Assembly: GCA_000934385.1 (NCBI GenBank)
Contig: KN880489.1
Coordinates: forward strand, 62,001-126,000
DNA from: Cylindrobasidium torrendii FP15055 ss-10
Taxonomy: Eukaryota > Basidiomycota > Agaricomycetes > Agaricales > Physalacriaceae
DNA: 64,000 bases
Reading direction: 5' to 3'
Position numbers and translations under genes: made by a program. Positions 53,008 through 63,896 of this stretch are shown here, piece after piece. The first letter of the stretch is position 1, and every line of letters starts with the position of its first letter. The notes beneath the pieces were generated by a model. It had not been told where the DNA came from and made no database searches. It saw only the letters and a program-made list of their open reading frames with translations.

Positions 53008-56000
53008 CTATCCAACCAAAAGCATATTGAACCGCCGCACTTGGGGCTTTGTAACATCCATAGCAGGCTGGAATTCCTGTCGCTGATCAAGAGAAGGAAC
53101 TCCTAACGGGAGGAGGTAGGATGAGGCGGTGTTAGACTCGTCCTCCGTGGCAGCACCTGCAAGCAAAGGGGCAAATAGTAGTTGATGGCGGGCCAAATAA
53201 TCTTTGGCGTTCGTCTCGGGCATGTCAGGTATCTGTCCACCAGGTTGAACACACATTGCAAACCAACGCAAATCACTTACCAGTCCACGCAGATTGCTGA
53301 CCTTCTCATCAATGCCTCGGCAAACGCATTCCCACTCCGCGCCCTCGCGTCGCCCAGCCAATGCCTGCAACAACACGAGATCGTGGATTGACTGTTTGGA
53401 TGCCGGAAAGTAACTGTCGGTTTCGATGATACTCGTGAGGAAGGCCAGCAAAGTCCTTTCCGTTGCCCGTGCTTGATCTGATGTGTGGCGATTCCAGCCA
53501 ACTTCCTCTATATTCCGCGAAAGCCAGAAGAGCGCATTAGTCAGGTGTAACGATGGGCTATCCCGCTGATTCTTGGCTGTACGGATAGTCAATCATTTAT
53601 CATTGTCACGTCGTCATGGGTAGCAACATACCTGAAGTGTTCTGCGCAAGCACCGTACTAATGGTGTAGTTTCGCCATCTGTTGATGATCAAGTCATGAA
53701 GGACGTTAACCTTCTTATTGAAGGCTGGATGAGAGTGTTAATGAGCAACACGATGAAGAGGACGATTCAGAGATACTGACCTTCAACAACGGGTGAGGCC
53801 AGACATAAGTGGTTCACGAAGCTCGATGGCGAATTGAATTCACGAGCGACCGAGGCTGCAAAGACAAGCCCATTTACATCACGAGCTGAATTTTCATTAG
53901 TCCTGTGCATGTTTGGTGACTACAACCCGTACCTGAGGCGTCTGGTATCGCGCTCACTTTTTCTTGCAAATGCTCAACGATATGATCACACAAAACAGAT
54001 GCATGAGGCTGATATTGCTTTTTGAGATCCTCGACGAGTGCTCTTAGGGAGATTGGCCATCAGAATGCGGAATTGCAAGTACCGCTCCTTACCTTGTCGC
54101 GTCGTCGTCAAAGGCTAGTACATGTAACATGTCATTTTGGAGCAAACTCGCGCAGTTCTCGAGTGTCCCAAGCGTCTCATCCAGTAGCGCAGTCCGACCA
54201 ATTAGCTGCCGTCGTAAACCGGTTTCGTACTTCAAGAAGGAAGTGTCCACGGGACCAAGTGCTGCGTTTGACGGTAGTTGCGGCGCTTGGAGGAGGTGCT
54301 GTATTGGGTAAGAGTCTGCAAGGTCGTGAGCTATGTTATCTCTCGTTTAGTCAAGAAGTATGCCAACCAACGGGCGTATCCCCAGGGTCCCGTATTCTTG
54401 AGATAGCAAGCTCAATAGATGCTCCAAAGCCAGTCTGTGCTTCCGCCAACATGACTTGCCAGATATCCAAGACTCTTTCTCTAGTAGCTTGATCCAAAAT
54501 TCGGGTGAGCTCCCCAGCTTCCTCGCTCGTAAATCGTGCCGATTCTGACAGCCACTGCCGAAGGTAATTGCGCGTTTGCCACACATCCTTTACGCTGGAT
54601 ATCTTCCGTAGCCAGCGACTGAGTGACTTACGCAAGCCGTTGGCAGCATTTGTGAAGTAGCGCTCGACGTGCTGGTCGAGATCAGGGGCGGATACATGGG
54701 ACGATGTTGACGCAAGGTCGACGTAGGGCTTGTAAAACCTGAGGTTGGCTGGAAGTAGAAGAAACTGCGTTGAAGACGGTAACGTCATGAGAAGGGATTC
54801 CGTTGTGAGCTGGAGTTCAGACGGAAGTGAAGTAGAAGGTGATGCGTCTGATTGTATATATTCCAGGACTGACTCGGCCAAAGATGAAGTCGACGACGAA
54901 GACCCAAACACGTCTCGGGCGCCTTTGACTGTGGACGCAACGGCTTCAAGCACCGCTTGGGCAGCATCCCTTATTTGACGAGTGCTAACATTCTTGAATT
55001 CACCCTTGGAGTTCGTATCTTGCGGAGCCTGTCCGTTTGCTCGCCGTATGGACGATGCGCGCTTGATAGACGCGTCTGTGCCAAATGATAGTAGCACCTG
55101 CAGTGATTTATGTCGCTGCTCCAGGAAGACGGCCAGGGTATCCGTTAACGGCTTTGAATCTAGTAGGTGCAGGGTCAGGGCCGTCGAACATATGTCCTGA
55201 GTCAAAGTTGAGAAATGGTTCTACTAGTGGTTCGAAAAGCAATACCGGTGCAGTAATTGTTGGTTCTCGGAGCGACAAAGTCGCCTTGTGGACAATCTGC
55301 GACCGAAACTGGGACACAGCATCCCATTGTCGTTGGATAAGAGGAAATTGGTCCTATGGGAGGTGAGAATACGGTATAGTGTTGTTCAGTCACGCACGGT
55401 CACGTCTATCCCCAGCTTCAATCTCTCCCCATCTTCGTCTTGCCTCAGCGCAAGGTGTATGACGCGCGAGAGAAGGAATAGCCAAGCTGCAGTGAAATAG
55501 CGCTTGCGTTCAATGAGTCGCCAAAGGTGCTCAGGCGCGTCGAGTAGTAACTTTATATGCGCTGCGAGTAACTGTAATGAATGTAGATGGCTGTCTGAGA
55601 ATATGTCAAGAGGAGTGAAGATAACATAGAGAGGCGCATTGGGGGCGGACCTTGATTCACAATGCTTTCTGATTTTGGTAGAGTGGGGAGGCGCTGGGAT
55701 TCAATAGCTATACGCGTTTCTTGTAACGCATCCAATACTCGATTCGATGACTTGGCAATAGCGATTATGGATGTAGATGCCTGGAGGAGATCTCGATAGC
55801 GTTCACTACACTTTCATGTCACGGCTTGAGCGCTTAAGATATGCCTTACGGAGATGACACGCACCCAACCATAAGACGGAGTTCCTCCTGCTTCGCGTCG
55901 GCATCCGTTCTACACAGAAATGTTTATTCCAATGCCCATTTTGTCCAGCGGTTGACGCACCGAAGCTGAGATTGGACGAATTTAACGTCCGACACGGTGT

Positions 56001-56184
56001 ATTTCGTGAAGAGATCATCTGGGTCAAGGTCTTGACTTGTGGGTAGCTTCGACACAGACAGTTTACGGCTCGAGGGCGTCGTGGAGCCTCGACTCATAGA
56101 CGGAGGTATTGGCGAGCCAATGTGTCCATTGGATACAGATGCTTTAGAAGAAGAGGTGGACAGCACCGACCCGCGTCGTGACAT
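53008..56184 (-). CDS. COG1: Conserved oligomeric Golgi complex subunit 1
   Basis: A large tethering-complex subunit involved in intra-Golgi retrograde transport. It begins MSRRGSVLSTSSSKASVS, a Ser-rich leader, then DLDPDDLFTKYTVSDVKFVQ and, across introns, DADAKQEELRLMVGERYRDL and LQASTSIIAIAKSSNRVLDA. This is the Vps51-like coiled-coil entry typical of COG1. The middle is helical (VERYFTNAANGLRKSLSRWL; TLPSSTQFLLLPANLRFYKP). The C-terminus reads SSYLLPLGVPSLDQ and FQPAMDVTKPQVRRFNMLL, the conserved COG1 end. Many short introns; internal exon borders were not all resolved. ATG at 56182-56184, stop at 53008-53010. Confidence 0.8.
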
Positions 56185-56495
56185 GATGGCAACTCGGAGC
56201 CTGGAGGTTTACGTAAACATCATTCTCTGCTTGTCGCTTGGGTCATGGCTGTATTTTTGAATGGCAGTGTCCGCGCAAAACTAACCACCATCCAGTGTCT
56301 CAATGCTACCTTTTTTGGGATCGCACCGAGCACCCAGTAAAGGAAACGCCTCACAGCTAAGACGCGCTGCAAACTATCGACAGACAATGCAGAAGTTTTT
56401 TGCTATCACATCGACGCTTCTAACGCACGGCATTATGACTAGATAGTGTACTTTGAACGATGCCTATGTAAATGTAGTTTGTGATATAATGCCTA
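56185..56495. other. Intergenic, no gene seen
   Basis: The spacer between the COG1 start and the 3' end of the MBOAT gene. No frame or motif stands out. Confidence 0.45.
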
Positions 56496-57860
56496 CTACG
56501 TTGTAAGGCTACAAAGTCGTGCAGACTTCATGACTAATACATAAGTCAAGTAGAACGGCTGCGTTATAACTGCATCCTCAAAAGGACGCAGCAATTCGTG
56601 CGTACAGAACGGCGACATTGTAACCAACCCACATCCAACCAGCCACGACCAGGCCCATACTCGTCCTGGGAGACCACATACTTTCTTCCCTGTCAGACGT
56701 CGGAAGGCCGCTTCTACTACGCATCCAACACCATTGAGAACAAAGTAGGGTGTGGTAAAACAGCAAAGACCGCGACCTCTACGCATCCCCCAGAACCCCA
56801 TGTCATGGAACACGCCAGATGCGAAGAATGTGCCGAGAACGAAACCCGCCCTTCCAAACAACAAGCTGAGTGGCTTCCCGCCAACATTGCTGAACGTATA
56901 GCGAAAAGCTTGGTGCCATCTCTTGCCCCAGAACTCGGTCAACGACGTAGAAAGCCAGGGCTTATTGTAGAATGGTGGCCATTGTTCGGTATCCTGCCTG
57001 CAGATGCAAACCCCAATGAGCGCATAGAGGTTGTAGGTGCCGCTGAGGTTGCTGTAGGTCATGATGGGATACAAGAGGGAGTTCAGGGCGCGCAGAAAGA
57101 GGAAGCTGAGTGACCGCTCATCCAATTCCGCGAGCCGGTTATTCAAGTGAATGTAAAGGGCGATTTCAAAGAGGGCGCTGGAAGCAAAGTACCAAACCGA
57201 ATTTCCATGTATGAACCTCTGGCGCCTAGCCGATGCACTCAACTCTCGCTGAGCCTTGTGCGAGGGATGGTCGATAACAGCTTGGCGGTCTGACCAATCC
57301 CATCCTATCCCACGGAAGTTGAAGCAGAGGTCGGCTCCATCGAACATGATTTGCGAAATTGTGCGTTCGTTGGCGTGCTTGTATTTGGAGGTACGCAGGA
57401 AGTGCTTTGAGTGGAATGTCCAGGTGATGACCCGCATGAAAATTATCGTGACGAGTGTCTATTAAAACCTTAGGTGTGATGTAGGAATACGGATGTGTCC
57501 AAACGCACCAGAAGGCCACAGTTATTCACTTCTTGCAGAGGGTCCCCATTGGACATGTCGAGGTGTATCCCAGCTTGGTACAAGAAGTATACGGAGGCAG
57601 GGAGAACCGCCAGCCGGAGCGCATATGTGTTGGGGATAGTGACCAGGACGGCAGTGAAAAAATACACCAGTTGAACAGGCGCGTAAAGGGTGAGATAACT
57701 ACTGCCGTTAATGTGCACACTGGGTGGAGATATGGTGAACCATGTTGGCCCTGAATCAGGACTGGAGGGATTTCAGAAAATCGTTGACGAGGAACTCGAA
57801 GTCCTTACCACGACATGGAGGAACGAGAAAGCAGAGCGCAGCGGTACCTGTAGTGAACAT
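56496..57860 (-). CDS. MBOAT wax-synthase-type O-acyltransferase, copy 1
   Basis: A polytopic membrane-bound O-acyltransferase of the wax-synthase (MBOAT_2) type used in fungal lipid or natural-product acylation. Exon 1 encodes MFTTGTAALCFLVPPCR. It joins GPTWFTISPPSVHINGS, then LYAPVQLVYFFTAVLVTIPN. The core has ADLCFNFRGIGWDWSDRQA, STSLTEFWGKRWHQAFRYTF and the putative catalytic His in SGVFHDMGFWGM. Several hydrophobic helices are visible before and after. TAA or TAG-type stop at the 56496 end, after ARLCSLTT. It is clearly paralogous with the plus-strand gene at 59892. The two lie on opposite strands on either side of TMEM115, pointing away from it. The acceptor and acyl donor are unknown. 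Confidence 0.8.
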
Positions 57861-58161
57861 CTCTGCAAGCCGTGCTGACGGCTGTCGCATTGGTCGTTTT
57901 CAGCCGATGGCTTTGTGTAAAAATCTGCAAGGGTAAACATCTGGCTCAGACGAAGCTTTTCCTGGGGTCGGGATGTATTTCAGTCTGCTTCTCGAGGCCC
58001 AGGAATGGGCAATTCTATTCCAAGAAATGGTGGTAAAACCCAAGTTGGGCACCGTCTGGGCACCGTACTGGACGTGCTCCGATCCCTTTTTGCACGTGGA
58101 CCCTAGCGCCTCTCACTTCCGGCCGCCATCACGACCTGCACACCGAAAGTCGTTGCCCACC
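57861..58161. promoter_or_regulatory. Divergent promoter region (MBOAT 1 / TMEM115-like)
   Basis: About 300 bases between opposed start codons. No gene is seen. It contains a short internal direct repeat: gggcaccgt occurs twice near 58048-58066. Confidence 0.4.
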
Positions 58162-59443
58162 ATGGTGATGCTCTCATCGCCGTTGACCGTTATTGCGTCT
58201 ATTCCCGTTGTAACGCGTTCGTTTACCGCTGCCACCGTCCTTGGCTCGCTGTTTTACGGCTACCTCAAATATCAAGGCATTGGCCCGACACCATACCTCA
58301 CCCTCATCCCTGGACAAAGCATATTCTATCCATGGACATTTGTGACATCTGCCATTATTGAGACATCCATTCCAGAGGTGTGTCCCCCGTGGATCGTGGC
58401 GCGCGCGTACTCACCCAACCGCAGTTTGTAGCAACGATGATATTCGTGCCAGCCTCCCTTCGATATTTAGAGCGTCTCTGGGGCTCAATAGAACTTATCA
58501 AGTTCATTGTCGTGTCCGTTGGTTTCTCCAACATCATCGCGTTCGGCCTCAACTGGATAGAATTCATTGGTACACGGAATGCGGATATGTTTCTGTGCGT
58601 GTTCCATCTTCTGTTCCTTTGCGCTGCATTCATTCATGTATATAGTTACGGTCAAGAATACCATGGCCAAATGGCGTTGCAGATCGCCATCCTTGTTGCC
58701 TTTACCCAGCTGATTCCAGAGCACCAAGTGCAGGTTATGGGAGTCGTCAGGACGCGTGTCAAGGTACGGTCCATCGACTGCAGCACCCAGCACTTGCTTA
58801 TAAACATCAGAACATCCCCATGGCGTATTTGACGCTGTCCACGGTTCTCTGTCTTGTGGGCTACCAATGCCCATGGATTGTAATCCAGTTCGGATGGTTC
58901 GTCGGCTGGGTATACCTCCGCTTTTACAAGAAAAACACGAGCGACGTTGGCGGCGCCGACACCTATGGGGATCGCAGCGAGACGTTTTCTCTCATTTCAT
59001 GGTTCCCTCCGTTTGCGCAGTCCGTGACCTTCCACTGTTGGCAGCGCAGCATAGCTCACACCTGCTTACAGCAAACCGCTTACTTTTGGAGGAAACCTTG
59101 TACACTATTGGGCTAATCGTCTCCATTTGATTCCTGCTGCCCAAGGCGATCTGGAGAGTGGCGGATATGCTCAAGTCCCGGGAAACACGCGCGCAGAGGC
59201 CGAACGACGACGGTATGTTGTCGTTGTACGGTAGCTAGTTCGTACTGACGCGTCACTAGTGCGATGGCCCTGAAGGCTCTTGATCAGCGACTTGCCAGTG
59301 CATCAACGCCGACACCACCGCCGGCGTCTGCGAATGGAGAATCACCGCGTCCCCCACCCGCTGCAGCAGCGAAGGCTGAAGACCCCACCATGCCCTCATC
59401 ATCGGGCACCGCTGATATTGGCGACGGTGAAGACAAAGCGTAG
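58162..59443 (+). CDS. TMEM115/DUF1751 Golgi rhomboid-like membrane protein
   Basis: A spliced gene starting MVMLSSPLTVIASIPVVTRS (ATG at 58162 after CCACC). The DUF1751 core reads PYLTLIPGQSIFYPWTFVTS, then ERLWGSIELIKFIVVSVGFS, HGQMALQIAILVAFTQLIPE, TLSTVLCLVGYQCPW and GDRSETFSLISWFPPF. About six membrane helices of a rhomboid-like fold are present without a protease catalytic dyad that I can see. The C-terminal tail is Pro/Ala-rich (STPTPPPASANGESPRPPP) and ends with TAG at 59441-59443. Human TMEM115 is a Golgi protein reported to bind the COG complex, and the COG1 gene is 2 kb away here. Confidence 0.8.
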
Positions 59444-59891
59444 AGCCAAATTACCCGGTCAAAACTTGTTATGGCTGTTAGCGCTCTTCCACACGATACT
59501 AAGTTACTGTGTTTTATTAAAGGTCGTCCCAGTGTATCCGCCACTCATGTCTGTCACGCCCTGCTCCTTCTGGTTTAGCGAATTACTCGTACAAGCCGTA
59601 AATAATATCCATCGTACAGACAATTCATCGATGCATCTGTGCACAAGCAGACAATGTTGCTGACTATCTTCTTGAAAACAAATCAGCACGACGAAAGTAA
59701 TATGGCGTCTCACTGTTTTTTACCGAGCTAGATACGATAAAATGTGTATCACCACCTTGTCACAGTTCCACCAGTACGCCTCGCCGAATCTGGTTATTCC
59801 GGAATGCTGGTAGTGTTGTTTCAAGTAATCCCTGACCTGACGGTTTTGCCTGCTACCCGGGAGCCACCGAAACTGCTCTCTCCTTGCTATC
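59444..59891. other. Intergenic, no gene seen
   Basis: The spacer between TMEM115-like and MBOAT copy 2, both plus strand. Small frames lack coding features. It should hold the MBOAT copy 2 promoter. Confidence 0.45.
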
Positions 59892-61184
59892 ATGTCCTGG
59901 TGAGTGTTCTTATCCGCTGGCCTTGTGAGCCGATAATTAATCCATCCTGCAGCACTGCACCGAGGTTTGGAATTGCGCCTCCGAGTGTGCATCTGGACGG
60001 AGCGCGCCCCTACTTGACCCATTTCGTCCCAGTCCAGCTCGTTTATTTCGTGGGCGCCATTCTGATTACCATCCCAAATACGCGTCCTCTGCGCCTTGCG
60101 CTGTTTCCGCTTTTCCTAGCCATTCTATGGCGCACTACTTCGCAATTGGATATGTCAAACGGCGTGAAGGAAGACGTGGCAATGAATCTTGGTCTTCTGG
60201 TAAGGTTTCTTGTCCAAAACCATTACACCAAAAGCTAATCATTGCCACTCACAGAGCTTGGTCATGACCGTTTTCATGCGCACTCTGACATGGACCTTCC
60301 GCTCGCAGCCTCACCTTCGAGTCGTCAAACGCCGGGATCCCTGCGAGCGGACACGCTGGGAGATAATATGTGATGCAGCCGACCTCTGTTCTAACTTCCG
60401 CGGTATCGGCTGGGATTGGTCAATATACAGGCGCGACCCCACCATTACAGTTACCAAACCGACTTCAAGAGCCACCTTCCTTCGTCAAAGCGCATTCCAG
60501 TGGTTTTACCGCAGTGTTATCTTCGAGGCCATCCTATACATAGCGTTGAACTGGCCCGCATACGAAGCACCAAATGCTATCCTAGACTTTGGTCTGCGCG
60601 CTCTACGATCACTCTGTTATCCAGCCATGGTCTTCTTCACCTTGAACGCCTCCTACAACTTTTACTCCATAATTGGCGTGGGCATCTTCAGACAGACGCC
60701 GGAAGAATGGCCCGCATTCTATGCTCGGCCTTGGAAATCCACTTCCCTGGCGGAGCTGTGGGGAAGAGATTGGCACCAGGGATGGAGATATACCTTCTGG
60801 TACATCGGCGGAAAGCCCATGTCGATGGTGTTTGGCCGCGTAGGGCTGGTATTGGGCGCCTTCCTGGCGTCCGGGGCTTATCATGATGCATTGGCATGGG
60901 GCATGCACCGCGAGCGAGGCAACTGCTGCTGGTTAACGCCTTTCTTCGTCCTGAACGGCGTGGGCCTCGTATTGGAGCATGCACTGTACAAAGTGACGGG
61001 GAAGCGTGTTGGCGGCAAAGTGGGATGGCTGTGGACGTGGGCATGGGCTATCGGATCCATCCTCAGTACATATGATGCCGAGTGTGTTGTTGAATTGTCA
61101 GGCTCACTCACTGCGTGTTTGTATACCAGACCTATCTTCATGATCTACAGTATATACAGGGCGGTACTATCCAATGTAGCATAG
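59892..61184 (+). CDS. MBOAT wax-synthase-type O-acyltransferase, copy 2
   Basis: Three coding exons (59892-59899, 59953-60199, 60255-61184) encode 394 residues. Exon 1 is only eight bases (ATGTCCTG), giving MSC followed by TAPRFGIAPPSVHLDG. The rest parallels copy 1: HFVPVQLVYFVGAILITIPN, MTVFMRTLTWTFRS, ADLCSNFRGIGWDWS, STSLAELWGRDWHQGWRYTF and GAYHDALAWGMHRERG with the presumed catalytic His. Hydrophobic segments indicate about eight membrane passes. Both copies keep the active-site residues, so both are probably functional. The eight-base first exon is inferred from frame, a GTGAGT donor and a CAG acceptor; other starts in this region are closed by stops. Confidence 0.8.
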
Positions 61185-61313
61185 CTGCGATGACGCTGAA
61201 AGTGAACATCGATGGGGTGAGAGTCACAACATGCCACGAACACGAGGAGGGTAGAGTGCTTATAAGGCCGCGCAGAAGGCGTTGAGAGCAAAGCCAGGCG
61301 AGTCGTAGCCAGC

Positions 61314-62172
61314 ATGTCCCAAATCACACCCGCCGCCTCAGGAGACTCGTACGCGACAGCTTCAGACGATATGCAGGAAGAATACGGAACTGTATATCGC
61401 ATCGAAGCAGCAAGCAATGGGATGTGTGCCGACCTATCTGGGCAAGACCATCGGTCACTTATCGGTGCGCATGAATCGTCCTTCAACCGTGACAATTAAA
61501 CTGACTGCCTCTTTGCACAGGCTTTGCGACGCATGACGGAGACAACCAACGCGTAGTATTCCATCTTCGTAGTGCAATGAGTGTTTAACGACAGTGTAAA
61601 CAGTGGGAGATCGTCAAGCTTGGCGCGGGGCATGCCATACGCAGTGTCTACAACGGCGTGTATTTGTCGCTGCGGATGAAGGACGACAGTAAAGAACTCG
61701 TCGGGTCGAAATATCCCATCAGTTGGGATATTTGTAGCATCGATGCAAAAGCAGGAGGCGCCTTCCGGTGCGTGGCAGTCCGAGTAATTTCGTCAGCGTT
61801 GAGGTTATTGACATGCTGGTTCGGTAGGATTCGATGGCCAGAATCGGAGTACTTGTTTACTATGGACGACGGACCCAATGCTAAGGTGAGTCGAGCTTAG
61901 CAGAGACGACGCGTTCCGAGCCCCTCCAGATACGGTTGGCAAAGCAGAAGTCTCCAGCGAGCCCTACTCAGGTTTGGCGTCTTCGGGAATGTGCAGCGCG
62001 GAATGGGGGTTGGGAGGAAGTCACAGAAGGAGACGCATTGGAGGGGGCGCGCGCAGAAGATATGGGGCACGGGAAGATGTTGCTGGACGTGGACAAGATA
62101 GATTTCAGCAAGGGAAAGCTGGTGGTAAGTACGACAACGACAACTAGGATTCATAAGATATCAGGTCTGTAG
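61314..62172 (+). CDS. Beta-trefoil (R-type lectin-like) protein
   Basis: About five exons encode a small secretion-signal-less protein. It starts MSQITPAASGDSYATASDDM, then YGTVYRIEAASNGMCADLSG and, after a short exon, THDGDNQRWEIVKLGAGHAI. VYNGVYLSLRMKDD and IRWPESEYLFTMDDG follow. The G-x-N-Q-x-W-x-I pattern is the repeat signature of ricin-B-type beta-trefoil lectin folds. Only the lectin-like fold is suggested; no catalytic toxin chain is present. Such proteins are abundant in mushrooms and Rhizoctonia-type fungi and bind sugars, often with an inferred defence role. The stop at 62172 is followed after 16 bases by the end of the convergent RING gene. Confidence 0.7.
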
Positions 62173-62188
62173 GGAAGGCGGCCTATGG

Positions 62189-63049
62189 TCAATAGCGAAC
62201 AGCACTGTCGTATGTGAATAGGTTGCGAATGGGAGCGCCAACATATGTGGAAACTTCGTGCGCAAAATGACGGGCATATTTCTGTTGACCAGGTTCATCG
62301 AGAAATCCGGCAAGCATATTGATAGCATATTCCGACCGAATATCGACCGTCTTCATCAGGTCGATGATCATAGAGGAAAGCCACTGCGTAGGTTAGCTTG
62401 ACCCTGCATGGATGCATCTGTTAACGTACATCTAAGTCAAGATGTGGCCATATCATAAGCTCCCGTTTCACAAACGACTCTGTTCTCAGCACAAGGGATC
62501 CGTTTGCGGAAAACTCGGCGGGCGTCGGATGCATTGCGTTTAGAGGATAGGTAACGCCCTACTTTAGAATGAGCCACAAAATACACATCAAATGGAGAGA
62601 CGTACCACGGCATACGTCCCTTCTTCGTATACTTCTCGGCGTCGTCCCACGCTCCTACTCGTTCGATACTCTTCCGTGGCCAGATCCGGTCTTCTCCCCC
62701 ATGTTGGTGTCATAGGTGGTCGTATTCTCACAAAAGGCTCGTTATACCGCTGACTTGGCCGAGCTGGAATCAATGGGAGAGGATGGGGACGTTTGCGTGC
62801 GCCGCGGAGCAGACGGTTTCCAATGGCTTGTTTGCACATAGGGCACTCTTTGGACTGGGCTTGTAAAATGTCAAGTTAAAGGAAACGGTGTGAGCAAAGC
62901 AACGCACCGGCCCAAGTAGATATACACGGAAAGCAAAATGCATGAGAACAGACGGGAACGTAGGTAATATCATTGAATTCTTCCAGGCAAATGGGGCAGT
63001 TGTCCGTCGCGTCGAGTTCACGCCGCGTGCTAGGCGCGCTCGCAGACAT
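62189..63049 (-). CDS. RING-finger E3 ubiquitin ligase, TOPORS-like
   Basis: A short spliced gene. It starts MSASAPSTRRELDATDN (ATG at 63047-63049) and runs into a C3HC4 RING: CPICLEEF, then PVCSHAFCFPCISTW and, after an intron, CPMCKQ. The next segment is Arg/Pro-rich. The C-terminal part, LRTESFVKRELMIWPHLD, then MKTVDIRSEYAINMLAGFLD and HFAHEVSTYV, resembles the helical region after the RING in TOPORS-type ligases. TGA at 62189-62191. The upstream in-frame TTG at 63085 is not a likely start. The target is unknown. The gene is convergent with the lectin-like gene and divergent from FAM32A, with 54 bases between starts. Confidence 0.7.
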
Positions 63050-63103
63050 GGGGGTAGCAGGCAAGTGCCTATGACGTGCGATCAAGCTCTCCCTCTTGCG
63101 GCC
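63050..63103. promoter_or_regulatory. Very short bidirectional promoter (RING / FAM32A)
   Basis: Only 54 bases separate the RING gene ATG and the FAM32A ATG. Promoter elements and transcription starts for one or both genes must lie inside the neighbouring reading frame. Confidence 0.5.
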
Positions 63104-63657
63104 ATGTCCTCAGACTACTCGTTCCGGCCAGGGGGCTCTCTGAAGCTCAAGGGCACTGTTGCCGATGGGGGCGTAATCAAGAAGTGTGTTCTTCCCTCAA
63201 TTCATGTGCACAGCGAAATTTACATCGGTATAGGAAGAAGAAGAAATCCAAAGACAAGGACCCATCATCTAAAACCAGTGGCGAGAAAGCTCGCGAGAAA
63301 GAAAAACTGAGGGAGGCATTGTACAACGATGCGTCTGCATCAGGCAGCGGGAACGGCAGTGATTCGGGCGCCCCGTCGTCGTCGAGTTCACGTAAGACGG
63401 AGGCAGAGAAACGATTCGAAGAGGTCCAGCGTGAAAGGGTGCGCATCCATACGCCTCTGGTCAATTAGCTCTAACATAACACTCACAGCTCCTCAAACGG
63501 GTGGCCAAACTCGCAGGAAAGACACACAAGGACAGAGTCAATGAATTCAACAATCACCTTGAGTCCTTGAGCGAACACCATGACATCCCCAAAGTACGTC
63601 CGCAAACGCACTGCATCCTCCATCTTATTGACGTTTTGTTAGGTTGGACCAGGATAA
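63104..63657 (+). CDS. FAM32A: FAM32A homologue (spliceosome-associated)
   Basis: Several short exons encode a small Lys-rich protein. It starts MSSDYSFRPGGSLKLKG, then KKKKSKDKDPSSKTSG, an acidic/basic helix KTEAEKRFEEVQRE and the conserved LLKRVAKLAGKTHKDRVNEF. It ends SEHHDIPKVGPG with TAA at 63655-63657; the final VGPG comes from a 15-base last exon after a 54-base intron. This is the full FAM32A layout. The human protein enters the spliceosome catalytic centre and promotes exon ligation. The function is inferred from the C-terminal identity. Confidence 0.85.
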
Positions 63658-63896
63658 GACTTGCCAATGCAAGTTCAATTCGACCGGGACATTTCTATTA
63701 TCATTGCCTGTTGTACCTTCCATTCTTATTTATTGTATCCTTCTCGTAGCGCCCTACGTAGTTATGCAGTCTTGGTACCCTTAAAATTCAAATAGTAGAA
63801 ACAGCTGGCGCCAGTGACGTTTTCGGGAACTGATCAACACAACTTGTCCTTTTACTCTCAACTACCACTCCGTTTGCGGACCTGCAATGGCCACAG

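Noticed and set aside
61314..62172. Ricin-like toxin
   Set aside because: Only beta-trefoil lectin-like repeats are present. There is no N-glycosidase chain, so only a lectin-like call is justified.
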